Origin: Fusobacterium sp.
GTDB taxonomy: Bacteria; Fusobacteriota; Fusobacteriia; Fusobacteriales; Fusobacteriaceae
Direction: 5' to 3'
Assembly (NCBI GenBank): GCA_020024915.1
Contig: JAHHSZ010000018.1
Location: forward strand, 1 to 22,857
DNA: 22,857 nt
Shown here: positions 15,097 to 21,642 of the stretch, piece after piece
Layout of the letters: every line of letters begins with the position of its first letter
How positions within the stretch are numbered: the first letter of the stretch is position 1
Position numbers and translations under genes: made by a program
The notes under the pieces: generated by a model
The model's database searches: none
Told to the model about the DNA's origin: nothing
What the model saw: the letters and a program-made list of their open reading frames with translations, nothing else

Positions 15097-15783
15097 CTAT
15101 TTCTTTCCTCTCAATCTTTTTTTTAATTCACCTAAGCCTAAAAGGTATCTTTTCAATACCATGGCCATTTTGTAGTAAAAACTCTCCTTATCATACTCTA
15201 TAGGCTGTCCATAACTCTCCTCCAAATAGATAAATTCAAATATCTCTCCAAAACGTCCATACTTATTTTTTATAAGCTTTGTATCTATTAGGTATATATT
15301 CCCATCTCCAACTAAAAAATTTGCCATATGGGAATCCCCATGTAGGTACCCTTTTTTATGGATCTCCCTCAATTCTTGAGCTATTGCCACCATATCTTCA
15401 TCCCTACCATCTCTTCCCTCTATATAGGAGCAAAGAAGATAGGAGTTCACCACCATTGCCCCTCTTTTCTCTTCAACTGCCAAATATGGTGTAACTGTAT
15501 TGAAGCCCACCTTTAAAATATTTTTAATATTTTGGTACTCTCTTCTGCTCTCACTCCCTCTAAATATGGAGAGAAATCTCTGCCACCTTCTTCTATTCTT
15601 CTCTCTTGGCTCCTTATATACATAGTTTTTCCCATCAATCTCTATGAGTGCTACATAACTTCTCTGATCATCTTTCATAACTTTTATTATATTATAACAG
15701 GTGTGTTTTATTTTGTCATATAATTTTATATTTTTTTCATCATCAAAGTAAAGATAGGTATTTCCATATTTTAAACTTTTCAT
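15097..15783 (-). CDS. WaaY-like LPS core heptose kinase family protein
   Basis: A 228-aa kinase-fold protein resembling the RfaY/WaaY family, which phosphorylates heptose in the LPS inner core. Catalytic-loop HGDSHMANFL (148-157, with D150 and N155) and LIDTK (165-169, D167 as the metal-binding Asp) are visible, as is an ATP-site lysine candidate in YVYKEPR (54-60). There is no signal or membrane segment, consistent with action on the cytoplasmic face of the inner membrane. The ATG at 15783 overlaps the stop of the upstream GT9 gene by 4 bases (ATGA). Its place between two GT9 genes supports a core-phosphorylation role; the substrate is inferred. Confidence 0.85.
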   Translation of the reverse strand: MKSLKYGNTYLYFDDEKNIKLYDKIKHTCYNIIKVMKDDQRSYVALIEIDGKNYVYKEPREKNRRRWQRFLSIFRGSESRREYQNIKNILKVGFNTVTPYLAVEEKRGAMVVNSYLLCSYIEGRDGRDEDMVAIAQELREIHKKGYLHGDSHMANFLVGDGNIYLIDTKLIKNKYGRFGEIFEFIYLEESYGQPIEYDKESFYYKMAMVLKRYLLGLGELKKRLRGKK

Positions 15784-16793
15784 ACTCTTTCACTCTCTAA
15801 ATCTTTTTCTATCTCCTCTAATATAAGCTGTGGTTTTATATCCAACATACATTTGAAATGTTTTCTGGGACAAGCATTCCCACCATGTAAAGAACATGGT
15901 CTACAACTCAGTCCTTCAACTTGAAACACTTTACTATTTTTTGACCAAGGAAAAAATCCCAACTTCTCTACTGTAGGTCCAAATATAGCCAGTATTCTAA
16001 CCTCAGGAAAAGCTGAGGCTATATGTATAGGTGAAGAGTCATTTGTCACTATGATCCTAGCTCTTCTGATTACCTCAGCTAGCTCTAAAAGTGTTGTCTT
16101 TCCTCTTAGATCTATCATATCCTCAGACATTGGAATATTTAGTAATTGCTCCTCTTTTCCACCTACTATTACAAGAGTGATATCCTCTCTTCTCTTCAAC
16201 TCTTTTATAAGATCATTAAAATACTCCAATGGCCACTTTTTAGTAAACCATTTACTTCCTGGAGCTAAAATTATTATATTTTTTTTACTATTTGAAAGTA
16301 ACTCATCTACTCTCTCTCTTTCTATACTACTTGGAAATAGCTCTATTTCATATCTTTTCCCCTCATTTTTAGGAATAAAAGATAGGAGTTTTTCAACCTC
16401 ATGCATACTTTTATCATAGTGTATTTTTTCATTGTAGACAAACTTTCCAGTAGCAATATCATAACCTCTTCTAATTGGAGCTCCTGTTAAAAATGTTAAG
16501 AAGCTACTTCTCAAATATCTATGAGGTGTTATTACTAAATTATAGGCTTCCATTTTTAATTTTTTTGCTATCAACCAGAAACCCTTTACTCCTTTATGCT
16601 CCCCTCTCTTATCATACTCAATTATATGTGTAAGATGTGGATTATTTCTCAAAATAGAGGCTCCCACTGGAGTAGTTAAATATGTTATCTCTGCTTTGGG
16701 ATAGGTATCTCTCAACTTTTTTATAAGGGGAGTTGAGAGTACAATATCTCCTATAAATGCTGTATGAATAATTAAAATTCTAATTTTTCTCAC
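15780..16793 (-). CDS. GT9 glycosyltransferase, WaaF-like
   Basis: A 337-aa heptosyltransferase-family enzyme (GT9). N-terminal LIIHTAFIGDIVLSTPL, then LAPGSKWFTKKWP in the donor-domain entry, VTNDSSPIHIA and IFGPTVEKLGF are strongly WaaF-like. It shares with the GT9 gene at 14089-15087 the C-terminal Cys element CRPCSLHG...CPRKHFKCM. The start is uncertain: GTG at 16793 gives the natural N-terminus MRKIRILII, but its Shine-Dalgarno (AGAAGAAG) is almost adjacent; no ATG lies nearby. It overlaps the preceding GT9 gene by 14 bases and the following kinase gene by 4, so expression is coupled. Confidence 0.9.
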   Translation of the reverse strand: MRKIRILIIHTAFIGDIVLSTPLIKKLRDTYPKAEITYLTTPVGASILRNNPHLTHIIEYDKRGEHKGVKGFWLIAKKLKMEAYNLVITPHRYLRSSFLTFLTGAPIRRGYDIATGKFVYNEKIHYDKSMHEVEKLLSFIPKNEGKRYEIELFPSSIERERVDELLSNSKKNIIILAPGSKWFTKKWPLEYFNDLIKELKRREDITLVIVGGKEEQLLNIPMSEDMIDLRGKTTLLELAEVIRRARIIVTNDSSPIHIASAFPEVRILAIFGPTVEKLGFFPWSKNSKVFQVEGLSCRPCSLHGGNACPRKHFKCMLDIKPQLILEEIEKDLESERV

Positions 16794-17820
16794 CTTCTTC
16801 TAAGATAAAACTCTCATCAATATAGTTTAATAACTCCCCCTCCATAAACTTATCATACTTATCAAAAAATGGATTTTTGTAGTTCTCTTTAGAATTATTT
16901 TTATCTGGTATTAGATATTTTACCTTGTTATTTCCAAAGATTCCCCATCTTGTAGTGCTCTGTGTAGCCTTGGCTGGATATATTCCCACAACTCTTTTCT
17001 GTAAAGCTCCTGCTATATGTGTAGGCCCTGTAGAAGCTCCCAGATACACATCTCCCTTGTCTATAATAGCTGCTATGTTCAGAAGATCTCCTCCATTTGC
17101 ATAGAGATATACCCCATCTCTACCTATACTCTCTACCAATCTTTCTCCCCTCTCCTCTTCAGAGATATGGCACACTATTATAACAGCTCTCTCTGGATTG
17201 TCATCTTTAAATCTCTGTATCAATGAAGCATACTCTTCATCTTTTATATTTTTAGCTGATCCCCCAATAAATGGATTTACCACTAAAGTCTCCCCTGTTA
17301 TATTATAGGTCTTAAAAAAAGTTTCTGCTGCCTTTCTATTCTCATCTCCAAGATAGATTTTAGTATTCAATTCAAAAACCTCATTGTATCTCTTTTCATC
17401 AACTTTTTTAATGAGATCCAAATTGTATTCAGCCTCATTTTTTACAGATTTAGATCTTTTCTGCCAAACTCCTTTATTATAGGTAAAGAAAGAGTTTAAT
17501 TTTGACAGAGGTCCTATTCTTTTTTTTGCTCTACTAGCCTTAGCTAGTTGAGATACAAATTCATCATTGTATAAAGCTATAAATATATCAGCCTTAAAGT
17601 AAGCTATCTTCTCAATTAACTCACTATGAGTATAATCATCTATTTTCACTATTCTATCTACATAGGGTAGATTCTTCACTATCTCATAGTTATACTTTCT
17701 AACTAAAACCACAAGTTCAACCTGTGGATACATCTTTTTTATCATAAAAAAACTTGGAATGGACAAGATCAAATCTCCTATTTTATCTGTCCTAGATACT
17801 ATTATTCTCTTTATCTCCAT
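16780..17820 (-). CDS. GT9 family glycosyltransferase (divergent)
   Basis: A third GT9-family protein, 346 aa, with the family N-terminus IIVSRTDKIGDLILSIPS and a C-terminal LGASTGPTHIAGAL and GIYPAKATQSTTRWG. It differs from its two neighbours in lacking the C-terminal Cys element and in having TSTG-like ASTGP instead of NDS(S/G)P, so it probably uses a different acceptor or sugar. The ATG at 17820 follows GAGGAAGG; an in-frame TTG at 17841 would overlap the preceding gene and is less likely. It follows the GT2 gene by 10 bases. Confidence 0.87.
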   Translation of the reverse strand: MEIKRIIVSRTDKIGDLILSIPSFFMIKKMYPQVELVVLVRKYNYEIVKNLPYVDRIVKIDDYTHSELIEKIAYFKADIFIALYNDEFVSQLAKASRAKKRIGPLSKLNSFFTYNKGVWQKRSKSVKNEAEYNLDLIKKVDEKRYNEVFELNTKIYLGDENRKAAETFFKTYNITGETLVVNPFIGGSAKNIKDEEYASLIQRFKDDNPERAVIIVCHISEEERGERLVESIGRDGVYLYANGGDLLNIAAIIDKGDVYLGASTGPTHIAGALQKRVVGIYPAKATQSTTRWGIFGNNKVKYLIPDKNNSKENYKNPFFDKYDKFMEGELLNYIDESFILEEGEKN

Positions 17821-17830
17821 ATACCTTCCT

Positions 17831-18595
17831 CTATTCCTCAATATAGCTTCTATTTTTATCTATCTCATATAGTTTGTAGTACTTTACCATAGTGTAGAGA
17901 GAGCTTGTACAAGCTAATAAAAAGCCCTCTTTTCCATCTAAGAAACCAAGTCTAAAAATATACATTCTTAAAAACTTAAAAATTGGATTTACTGCCAATT
18001 GAAATATATTGCTTTTCTTTCCCCTTTTATAGTATTCCAAAGCCCCTTCAGTAGTATATCTATTGAATTTTGTAAAATAATCTCTCAAATTTAAATAGCT
18101 ATGATGATATATATCCTCTTTCAATGTATATATTCTCTTCTGTGTACAAAACTCCTCATGTACAGTGTTACTATTAAATCTTCCAGCTCCTTTTTTAAAC
18201 AATCTAATATGATAGCTATTACTCCAACCACCATGCTTTATCTTCTTTCCAAAACAAACAGAGGTAAAATTGATCTTAAATACACTCTTCTCCCTCTCTT
18301 TTTCCTTTATCTCAACTATCTTTTTTTGAAGTTGTGGAGAGATCTCCTCGTCTGCATCAATATTTAGTATCCACTCCCCTTGAGCCTTATCAATTACAGA
18401 ATTTCTCTGCTCTCCATACCCCTTCCAAGGTTCAGAGTAAAATTTAGCTCCAAACTCCTTAGCTATCTCCTCTGTTCTATCTGTAGAGCCACTGTCCACT
18501 ATCACTATCTCATCTGCAAATAATCTCACTGACTCCAATGTTCTTCTCAAATTATTCTCTTCATTCTTTGTTATCATTGCCACTGATAATTTCAT
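17831..18595 (-). CDS. GT2 glycosyltransferase, WaaE/KdtX-like
   Basis: A 254-aa GT-A fold, family 2 glycosyltransferase. The N-terminal VAMITKNEENNLRRTLES, DSGSTDRTEEIA (34-45) and the metal-binding DAD (80-82) are typical, and the overall pattern, including EPWKGYGEQRN and HEEF further on, resembles the LPS core beta-1,4-glucosyltransferase group (WaaE/KdtX), which act at the inner-membrane face. ATG at 18595 has AAGGAG at the right distance; an in-frame ATG at 18622 lies inside the upstream gene and lacks a ribosome-binding site. The 10-base gap to the deacetylase gene puts the two in one operon. Confidence 0.88.
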   Translation of the reverse strand: MKLSVAMITKNEENNLRRTLESVRLFADEIVIVDSGSTDRTEEIAKEFGAKFYSEPWKGYGEQRNSVIDKAQGEWILNIDADEEISPQLQKKIVEIKEKEREKSVFKINFTSVCFGKKIKHGGWSNSYHIRLFKKGAGRFNSNTVHEEFCTQKRIYTLKEDIYHHSYLNLRDYFTKFNRYTTEGALEYYKRGKKSNIFQLAVNPIFKFLRMYIFRLGFLDGKEGFLLACTSSLYTMVKYYKLYEIDKNRSYIEE

Positions 18596-18605
18596 AATCC
18601 ACTCC

Positions 18606-19682
18606 TTAGGATACCCAGCCATAAATTTTTCCTAAAATATAGTTCCTCATCAAAAAAAGATTCAATTTAAATTTATCAGGAGTAAATCTTCTCAACTCCA
18701 CTCTTCTGATCATCTCATAATCAGGTTTTCTTCCATTTGTTCCCTTCTTAGTTGTCACAAAACCTTTTATTCCCTCTTTTTTTAACATCTCTATTACATT
18801 TTTATTTCTATGTCCCCAAGGCCAGCAAAAATACTCAACTTTAACTCCTAAATTTCTCTCTATTAGCTCTCTATTGAGATTGAACTCCTCTTTTACTCTC
18901 TCTAAAAATTCACTCTCACTCTCATATTTAAAATACTTTCCCTTCTCTCTATCTATGAACTCTTGAGCTAATTTCAATCCTCTCTTCTCATCTACATCAG
19001 CTAGTTCCCTGTCATAAAACTCTTTAAAAACTCTGAAGAACTCTCTATCTATAAGTATCCCCTTAGAAGCATACTCCCCTCTCTTAGGAAATTTCGGATA
19101 CCCCTTTTGAATCTCTCCATAAAGATACAGCTCTGTTATATCCCTCTCTGTTCCATTAAAAAATCCCTCTATCTTGTCACTTACAAAAATTGCTGTATGT
19201 TTATGTGAGTGTGGTTGAAAATCCACTAAACCACTCTCTTTCATCTCTCTTATTTCTTTCCAAGTGAGATACTGTTCACTCCTTCCATCTCCACACTTGA
19301 GATACTTCTCCATAGCTTTGTAGTTAGCCTCTCCATTTAACTCTATCTCTGTATTCCCTTCTCTCCTGTCAGCTATATACAAGGTATTTAAAAACACTGT
19401 AGCCTTCATATTATATTTTTTTAGAAGTGGAAATACAATGGAGTAGTTATCATAGTACCCATCATCTAAAGTCAATAATATAGGATTGCTTCCAACTCTT
19501 CCAGCTCCATACTCCTTTAAGGTTATACAGTTCATATTTTTATTCTTAAGTATCTTCAAATGCTCCTCAAAAAGTTCAGGTGTAACATTTGAAAGATTAT
19601 TAACTTGGTGGTATAAAAATATAGGTACTCCTTTATTTCTAAAATATATTAATATCAATATTATAAATATAATTATCCACAT
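18606..19682 (-). CDS. Membrane-anchored NodB-type polysaccharide deacetylase
   Basis: A 358-aa carbohydrate esterase family 4 (NodB) protein. Residues 1-13 are a hydrophobic N-terminal anchor. Motif 1 is LTLDDGYYDN (70-79, catalytic D73 and metal-ligand D74) and motif 2 is HSHKH (158-162, metal ligands H158 and H162); FCWPWGHRN late in the protein matches the motif-3-type aromatic/Pro stretch. Between motif 2 and that stretch there is a long charged insertion of roughly 100 residues, making it longer than a minimal NodB domain. It is the first gene of the glycan-recA run. ATG at 19682 follows AAGGAG. Likely substrate is an N-acetylated sugar of surface glycan or LPS core; this is inference from the operon. 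Confidence 0.87.
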   Translation of the reverse strand: MWIIIFIILILIYFRNKGVPIFLYHQVNNLSNVTPELFEEHLKILKNKNMNCITLKEYGAGRVGSNPILLTLDDGYYDNYSIVFPLLKKYNMKATVFLNTLYIADRREGNTEIELNGEANYKAMEKYLKCGDGRSEQYLTWKEIREMKESGLVDFQPHSHKHTAIFVSDKIEGFFNGTERDITELYLYGEIQKGYPKFPKRGEYASKGILIDREFFRVFKEFYDRELADVDEKRGLKLAQEFIDREKGKYFKYESESEFLERVKEEFNLNRELIERNLGVKVEYFCWPWGHRNKNVIEMLKKEGIKGFVTTKKGTNGRKPDYEMIRRVELRRFTPDKFKLNLFLMRNYILGKIYGWVS

Positions 19683-19710
19683 ACTCTCTCCTTCATCACT
19701 CTTTTAGAAT

Positions 19711-19739
19711 ATTATATCAAATCTATGTAAAAAATACAA
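19711..19739 (-). promoter_or_regulatory. Promoter of the glycan-recA-recX-plsC operon
   Basis: TTGTAT (19739-19734), 17-base spacer, and TATAAT (19716-19711) preceded by TGA on the minus strand: a perfect extended -10 with a partial -35. It lies just downstream of the tRNA-Met terminator and 28 bases before the deacetylase ATG. No clear promoter was found further along the nine-gene run. Confidence 0.65.
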
Positions 19740-19745
19740 AAAAGA

Positions 19746-19774
19746 AAAAAGATGAACCGACTGTTCATCTTTTT
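19746..19774 (-). terminator. Terminator of tRNA-Met
   Basis: AAAAAGATGAAC (19746-19757) pairs perfectly with GTTCATCTTTTT (19763-19774) around a 5-base loop, followed on the minus strand by a long T-rich run. It ends the tRNA-Met transcript 74 bases after the tRNA and insulates the operon downstream. Confidence 0.85.
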
Positions 19775-19847
19775 CCTTAAAAATATTTAGGGTTAGACTA
19801 CAACATATGAATCTAAAAAGTGGGGTTTAAAAAAATTATTTGGAATA

Positions 19848-19924
19848 TGGTGCCTAGAAATGGATTCGAACCATCGACCGTACGGGTATGAACCGTATGC
19901 TCTAGCCAACTGAGCTATCTAGGC
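19848..19924 (-). tRNA. tRNA-Met (CAU), elongator
   Basis: A complete cloverleaf: acceptor GCCTAGA/TCTAGGC, D arm AGCTCAGTTGGCTAGAGC, anticodon stem TACGG/CCGTA with loop TTCATAC (CAU), T arm GGTTCGAATCC, encoded CCA. The G1-C72 pair and lack of GGG/CCC in the anticodon stem rule out the initiator, and the anticodon stem is like that of elongator Met and not of Ile2. Confidence 0.95.
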
Positions 19925-19948
19925 ATATGTAATTCTTATTACACTAAT

Positions 19949-19977
19949 ATGATACACCATTTTTAAAACATTGTCAA
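19949..19977 (-). promoter_or_regulatory. tRNA-Met promoter
   Basis: A consensus TTGACA (19977-19972), 17-base spacer and TATCAT (19954-19949) on the minus strand, about 25 bases before the tRNA. This 364-base stretch (19683-20046) holds only the tRNA, its promoter and the flanking terminators and operon promoter. Confidence 0.8.
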
Positions 19978-19999
19978 GTTTTTTTAAAAAAAAATAAAA

Positions 20000-20029
20000 A
20001 AAAGAACATGCATAAAAACATGTCCTTTT
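20000..20029 (-). terminator. Terminator of the perR-SOR-rubredoxin operon
   Basis: On the minus strand AAAAGGACATG (20029-20019) pairs with CATGTTCTTTT (20010-20000) using one G-U pair around an 8-base loop, followed by a T run. It lies 18 bases after the rubredoxin stop codon. Confidence 0.82.
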
Positions 20030-20046
20030 AAAAAACATTCTTCATT

Positions 20047-20205
20047 TTACTCTGCTTCAAATTCATCTTTTCCAACACCACAAAGTGGACATACCCAACC
20101 TTCAGGTACATCTTCCCAAGCAGTTCCTGGAGCTATTCCATTATCCACATCTCCTACAACAGGATCATACTCATACCCACAAACTTTACATATATATTTT
20201 TTCAT
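20047..20205 (-). CDS. Rubredoxin
   Basis: A 52-aa single-iron electron-transfer protein. The two metal-binding knuckles are C6-C9 (CKVCGY) and C39-C42 (CPLCGV), with the conserved aromatic/Pro features YEYDP, GIAPGTAWEDVP and W37. Start ATG at 20205 follows GGAGG at 9 bases. It lies 37 bases behind the superoxide reductase gene and ahead of the operon terminator. Rubredoxin is the known electron donor to superoxide reductases in many anaerobes, so it most likely reduces its neighbour in the cytoplasm. Length and both Cys pairs are standard for the family. Confidence 0.96.
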   Translation of the reverse strand: MKKYICKVCGYEYDPVVGDVDNGIAPGTAWEDVPEGWVCPLCGVGKDEFEAE

Positions 20206-20242
20206 ATTACATTTCCTCCCTAAACTACCCTTACTTCAATTT

Positions 20243-20626
20243 CTATTTTTTATCTGTCCATACACCATGAATATTACAATACTCTCTAGCTACAACTTTC
20301 TCTCCCTTTGGTACTTCAAAGAAAGCTTCTGGTTCCATTCCTGGTTTTAAACATCTTCTATAAAGATACTCTCCATCTACCTCGATCTCAATAAACTCTA
20401 TATAGTGAGCATCTAACATAGGGTGTTTTGCCTCTTTACCAACTTTTACCAAGTACCCATTCTCTTTCTCTTCAATAAACGGAACATGTTTTTCAACTGT
20501 TGCATCTTCAGATTTTAATTGTACTATTTCAACTCCATTAGGTAGTCCATTGCAACTATCTTTTCCTAAAGCTACTAATTGAGCTAAAGCTCCACACTCA
20601 AATTTAATAAAATCATTTTTTGTCAT
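20243..20626 (-). CDS. Superoxide reductase, class III (desulfoferrodoxin-like)
   Basis: Reduces superoxide to hydrogen peroxide at a non-haem iron site without making oxygen. The 127 aa match desulfoferrodoxin in length. The catalytic centre II is complete: H47 (with E45-K46 before it), H68, H74, C117 and H120 in EKHVPF, HPMLDAH and CNIH. The N-terminal domain of desulfoferrodoxin, which holds an Fe(Cys)4 centre, is present as a remnant: only C11 and C25 remain of four cysteines, so that iron should be absent. This is the Treponema-type (class III) arrangement. Start ATG at 20626 follows AAGGAGG. It sits 30 bases behind perR and 37 ahead of rubredoxin, the likely electron donor. Confidence 0.93.
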   Translation of the reverse strand: MTKNDFIKFECGALAQLVALGKDSCNGLPNGVEIVQLKSEDATVEKHVPFIEEKENGYLVKVGKEAKHPMLDAHYIEFIEIEVDGEYLYRRCLKPGMEPEAFFEVPKGEKVVAREYCNIHGVWTDKK

Positions 20627-20656
20627 AAAGCATACCTCCTTAAAAAATGAAACTAT

Positions 20657-21079
20657 CTATATTTTAGTATTCGCACAATCCTTACAAATTCCTTTAAAAT
20701 AATAGTGTTGCTCCTTTATATCAAACTCTTGTAACTCTCTTCCTTCTACTAACTCTTTAGCTATGTTCACATCAAATATCCTTCCACATTTTTCACACTT
20801 AAAGTGTCCATGAATATCCATTATACTATCATATCTAGTCTCATTCTCTTCAATTACAATTACATTAACTATTTTTTTCTCAGTAAAAAGATTTAGTGTA
20901 TTATAGACAGTGGTTTTAGATAATGTAGGAATCTCTGTACATAGAGCTTTATATATCATATCTACTGTTGGATGATTTCTATTCTCTACTAAATATTGGA
21001 ATATTCTTATTCTCTGGTACGAAGGCTTTATTCCACTATTTTTTAAGTATTCTCCTATATTTTCAATATGAGTCTCCAT
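20657..21079 (-). CDS. perR: Fur-family peroxide-responsive repressor PerR
   Basis: A 140-aa winged-helix metalloregulator. The recognition-helix region is TLSKTTVYNTLNLF (52-65). The structural zinc site has four cysteines, CEKC (95-98) and CKDC (132-135). The regulatory metal site matches PerR residue by residue: H36, D84, H90, H92 and D103. Peroxide is sensed by iron-catalysed oxidation of the histidines. Fur and Zur differ at several of these positions, so PerR is favoured. It is first in an operon with superoxide reductase and rubredoxin, with a candidate PerR box over the start site, implying autoregulation. ATG at 21079 follows a GGGGGTG-type site. Confidence 0.92.
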   Translation of the reverse strand: METHIENIGEYLKNSGIKPSYQRIRIFQYLVENRNHPTVDMIYKALCTEIPTLSKTTVYNTLNLFTEKKIVNVIVIEENETRYDSIMDIHGHFKCEKCGRIFDVNIAKELVEGRELQEFDIKEQHYYFKGICKDCANTKI

Positions 21080-21120
21080 CTTAACACCCCCAATCTATAA
21101 AAATAAAATGAATTTTAAAT

Positions 21121-21135
21121 TTGTAATCATTCTAT
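21121..21135 (-). promoter_or_regulatory. Candidate PerR box at the perR start site
   Basis: On the minus strand ATAGAATGATTACAA matches the published PerR consensus TTATAATNATTATAA at 11 of 14 defined positions. It covers the predicted transcription start (near 21135), a position that would block transcription. A Fur-type 7-1-7 site is similar, so the identity of the binding protein is inferred from the adjacent perR gene. Confidence 0.6.
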
Positions 21136-21141
21136 ATTTAT

Positions 21142-21170
21142 ATGGTACACTATTTTATAACTAATGTCAA
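21142..21170 (-). promoter_or_regulatory. perR operon promoter
   Basis: A consensus TTGACA (21170-21165), 17-base spacer and TACCAT (21147-21142) on the minus strand. It begins 12 bases after the stop codon of the acetyltransferase gene. Confidence 0.75.
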
Positions 21171-21181
21171 GTGTTTTCAGA

Positions 21182-21631
21182 TTAAATTATGACTTTTTTC
21201 ATCAAGTATCTATGAATATCTATTCCATACTCATTTTCTTGATATTCCACAATCTTAAAACCAAGTTTTTTATACATATCTATAGCTATCTCATTTTGAG
21301 GGTCAACTGTTAATGAGATCTCCTCATAGCCATTTGCTACAAAATATTTTTCACTTTCCTGCATTATTTTTTTCGCCCAACCTTGATGTCTATACTTTTT
21401 TCTTGTTGAAATTCCGTATAAAAAGACCTCTCTCTTGTCCATAACTTGCATATATTCAGCTATACTAACAATCTCTCCAGCCTCTTCCCAGATAAATACC
21501 TTTCCATATCTTATGAGAGCCTTCAATATCCAAAGATCTACATTTCCATTCCCTTCAAATGCTTCCTCTTCTATCTCAACTATCTTATTTAGCATCTCTA
21601 AATCTACATCTTTCAACTCTTTTAGTTTCAT
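21182..21631 (-). CDS. GNAT family N-acetyltransferase
   Basis: A 149-aa acetyl-CoA-dependent acetyltransferase of unknown substrate. The acetyl-CoA-binding loop is RHQGWA (81-86, matching Q/RxxGxG/A), preceded by the beta-4 strand VFLYGISTRKKY, and the C-terminal half shows the usual NEIAIDMYKKLGFK. The start is ATG at 21631 after GAGGGGTGA; an upstream in-frame TTG at 21646 lies in the truA stop region and lacks a proper site. It follows truA by 11 bases and is likely co-transcribed. It could act on a small molecule, a protein or a peptide. Confidence 0.88.
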   Translation of the reverse strand: MKLKELKDVDLEMLNKIVEIEEEAFEGNGNVDLWILKALIRYGKVFIWEEAGEIVSIAEYMQVMDKREVFLYGISTRKKYRHQGWAKKIMQESEKYFVANGYEEISLTVDPQNEIAIDMYKKLGFKIVEYQENEYGIDIHRYLMKKVII

Positions 21632-21642
21632 CTCTTCACCCC

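Noticed and set aside
14089..17820. Assigning waaC, waaF or waaQ symbols to the three GT9 genes
   Set aside because: Acceptor specificity in GT9 cannot be read from sequence alone, so only the family is given.
19751..19770. A LexA-like GAAC...GTTC palindrome upstream of the operon that contains recA
   Set aside because: The spacing is five bases rather than the four of the Gram-positive SOS box, it lies upstream of the operon promoter, and it is fully explained as the stem of the tRNA-Met terminator.
20085..20270. A plus-strand open frame across the rubredoxin gene
   Set aside because: The minus strand encodes a full rubredoxin with both Cys pairs; the plus-strand frame has no start signals and no family resemblance.
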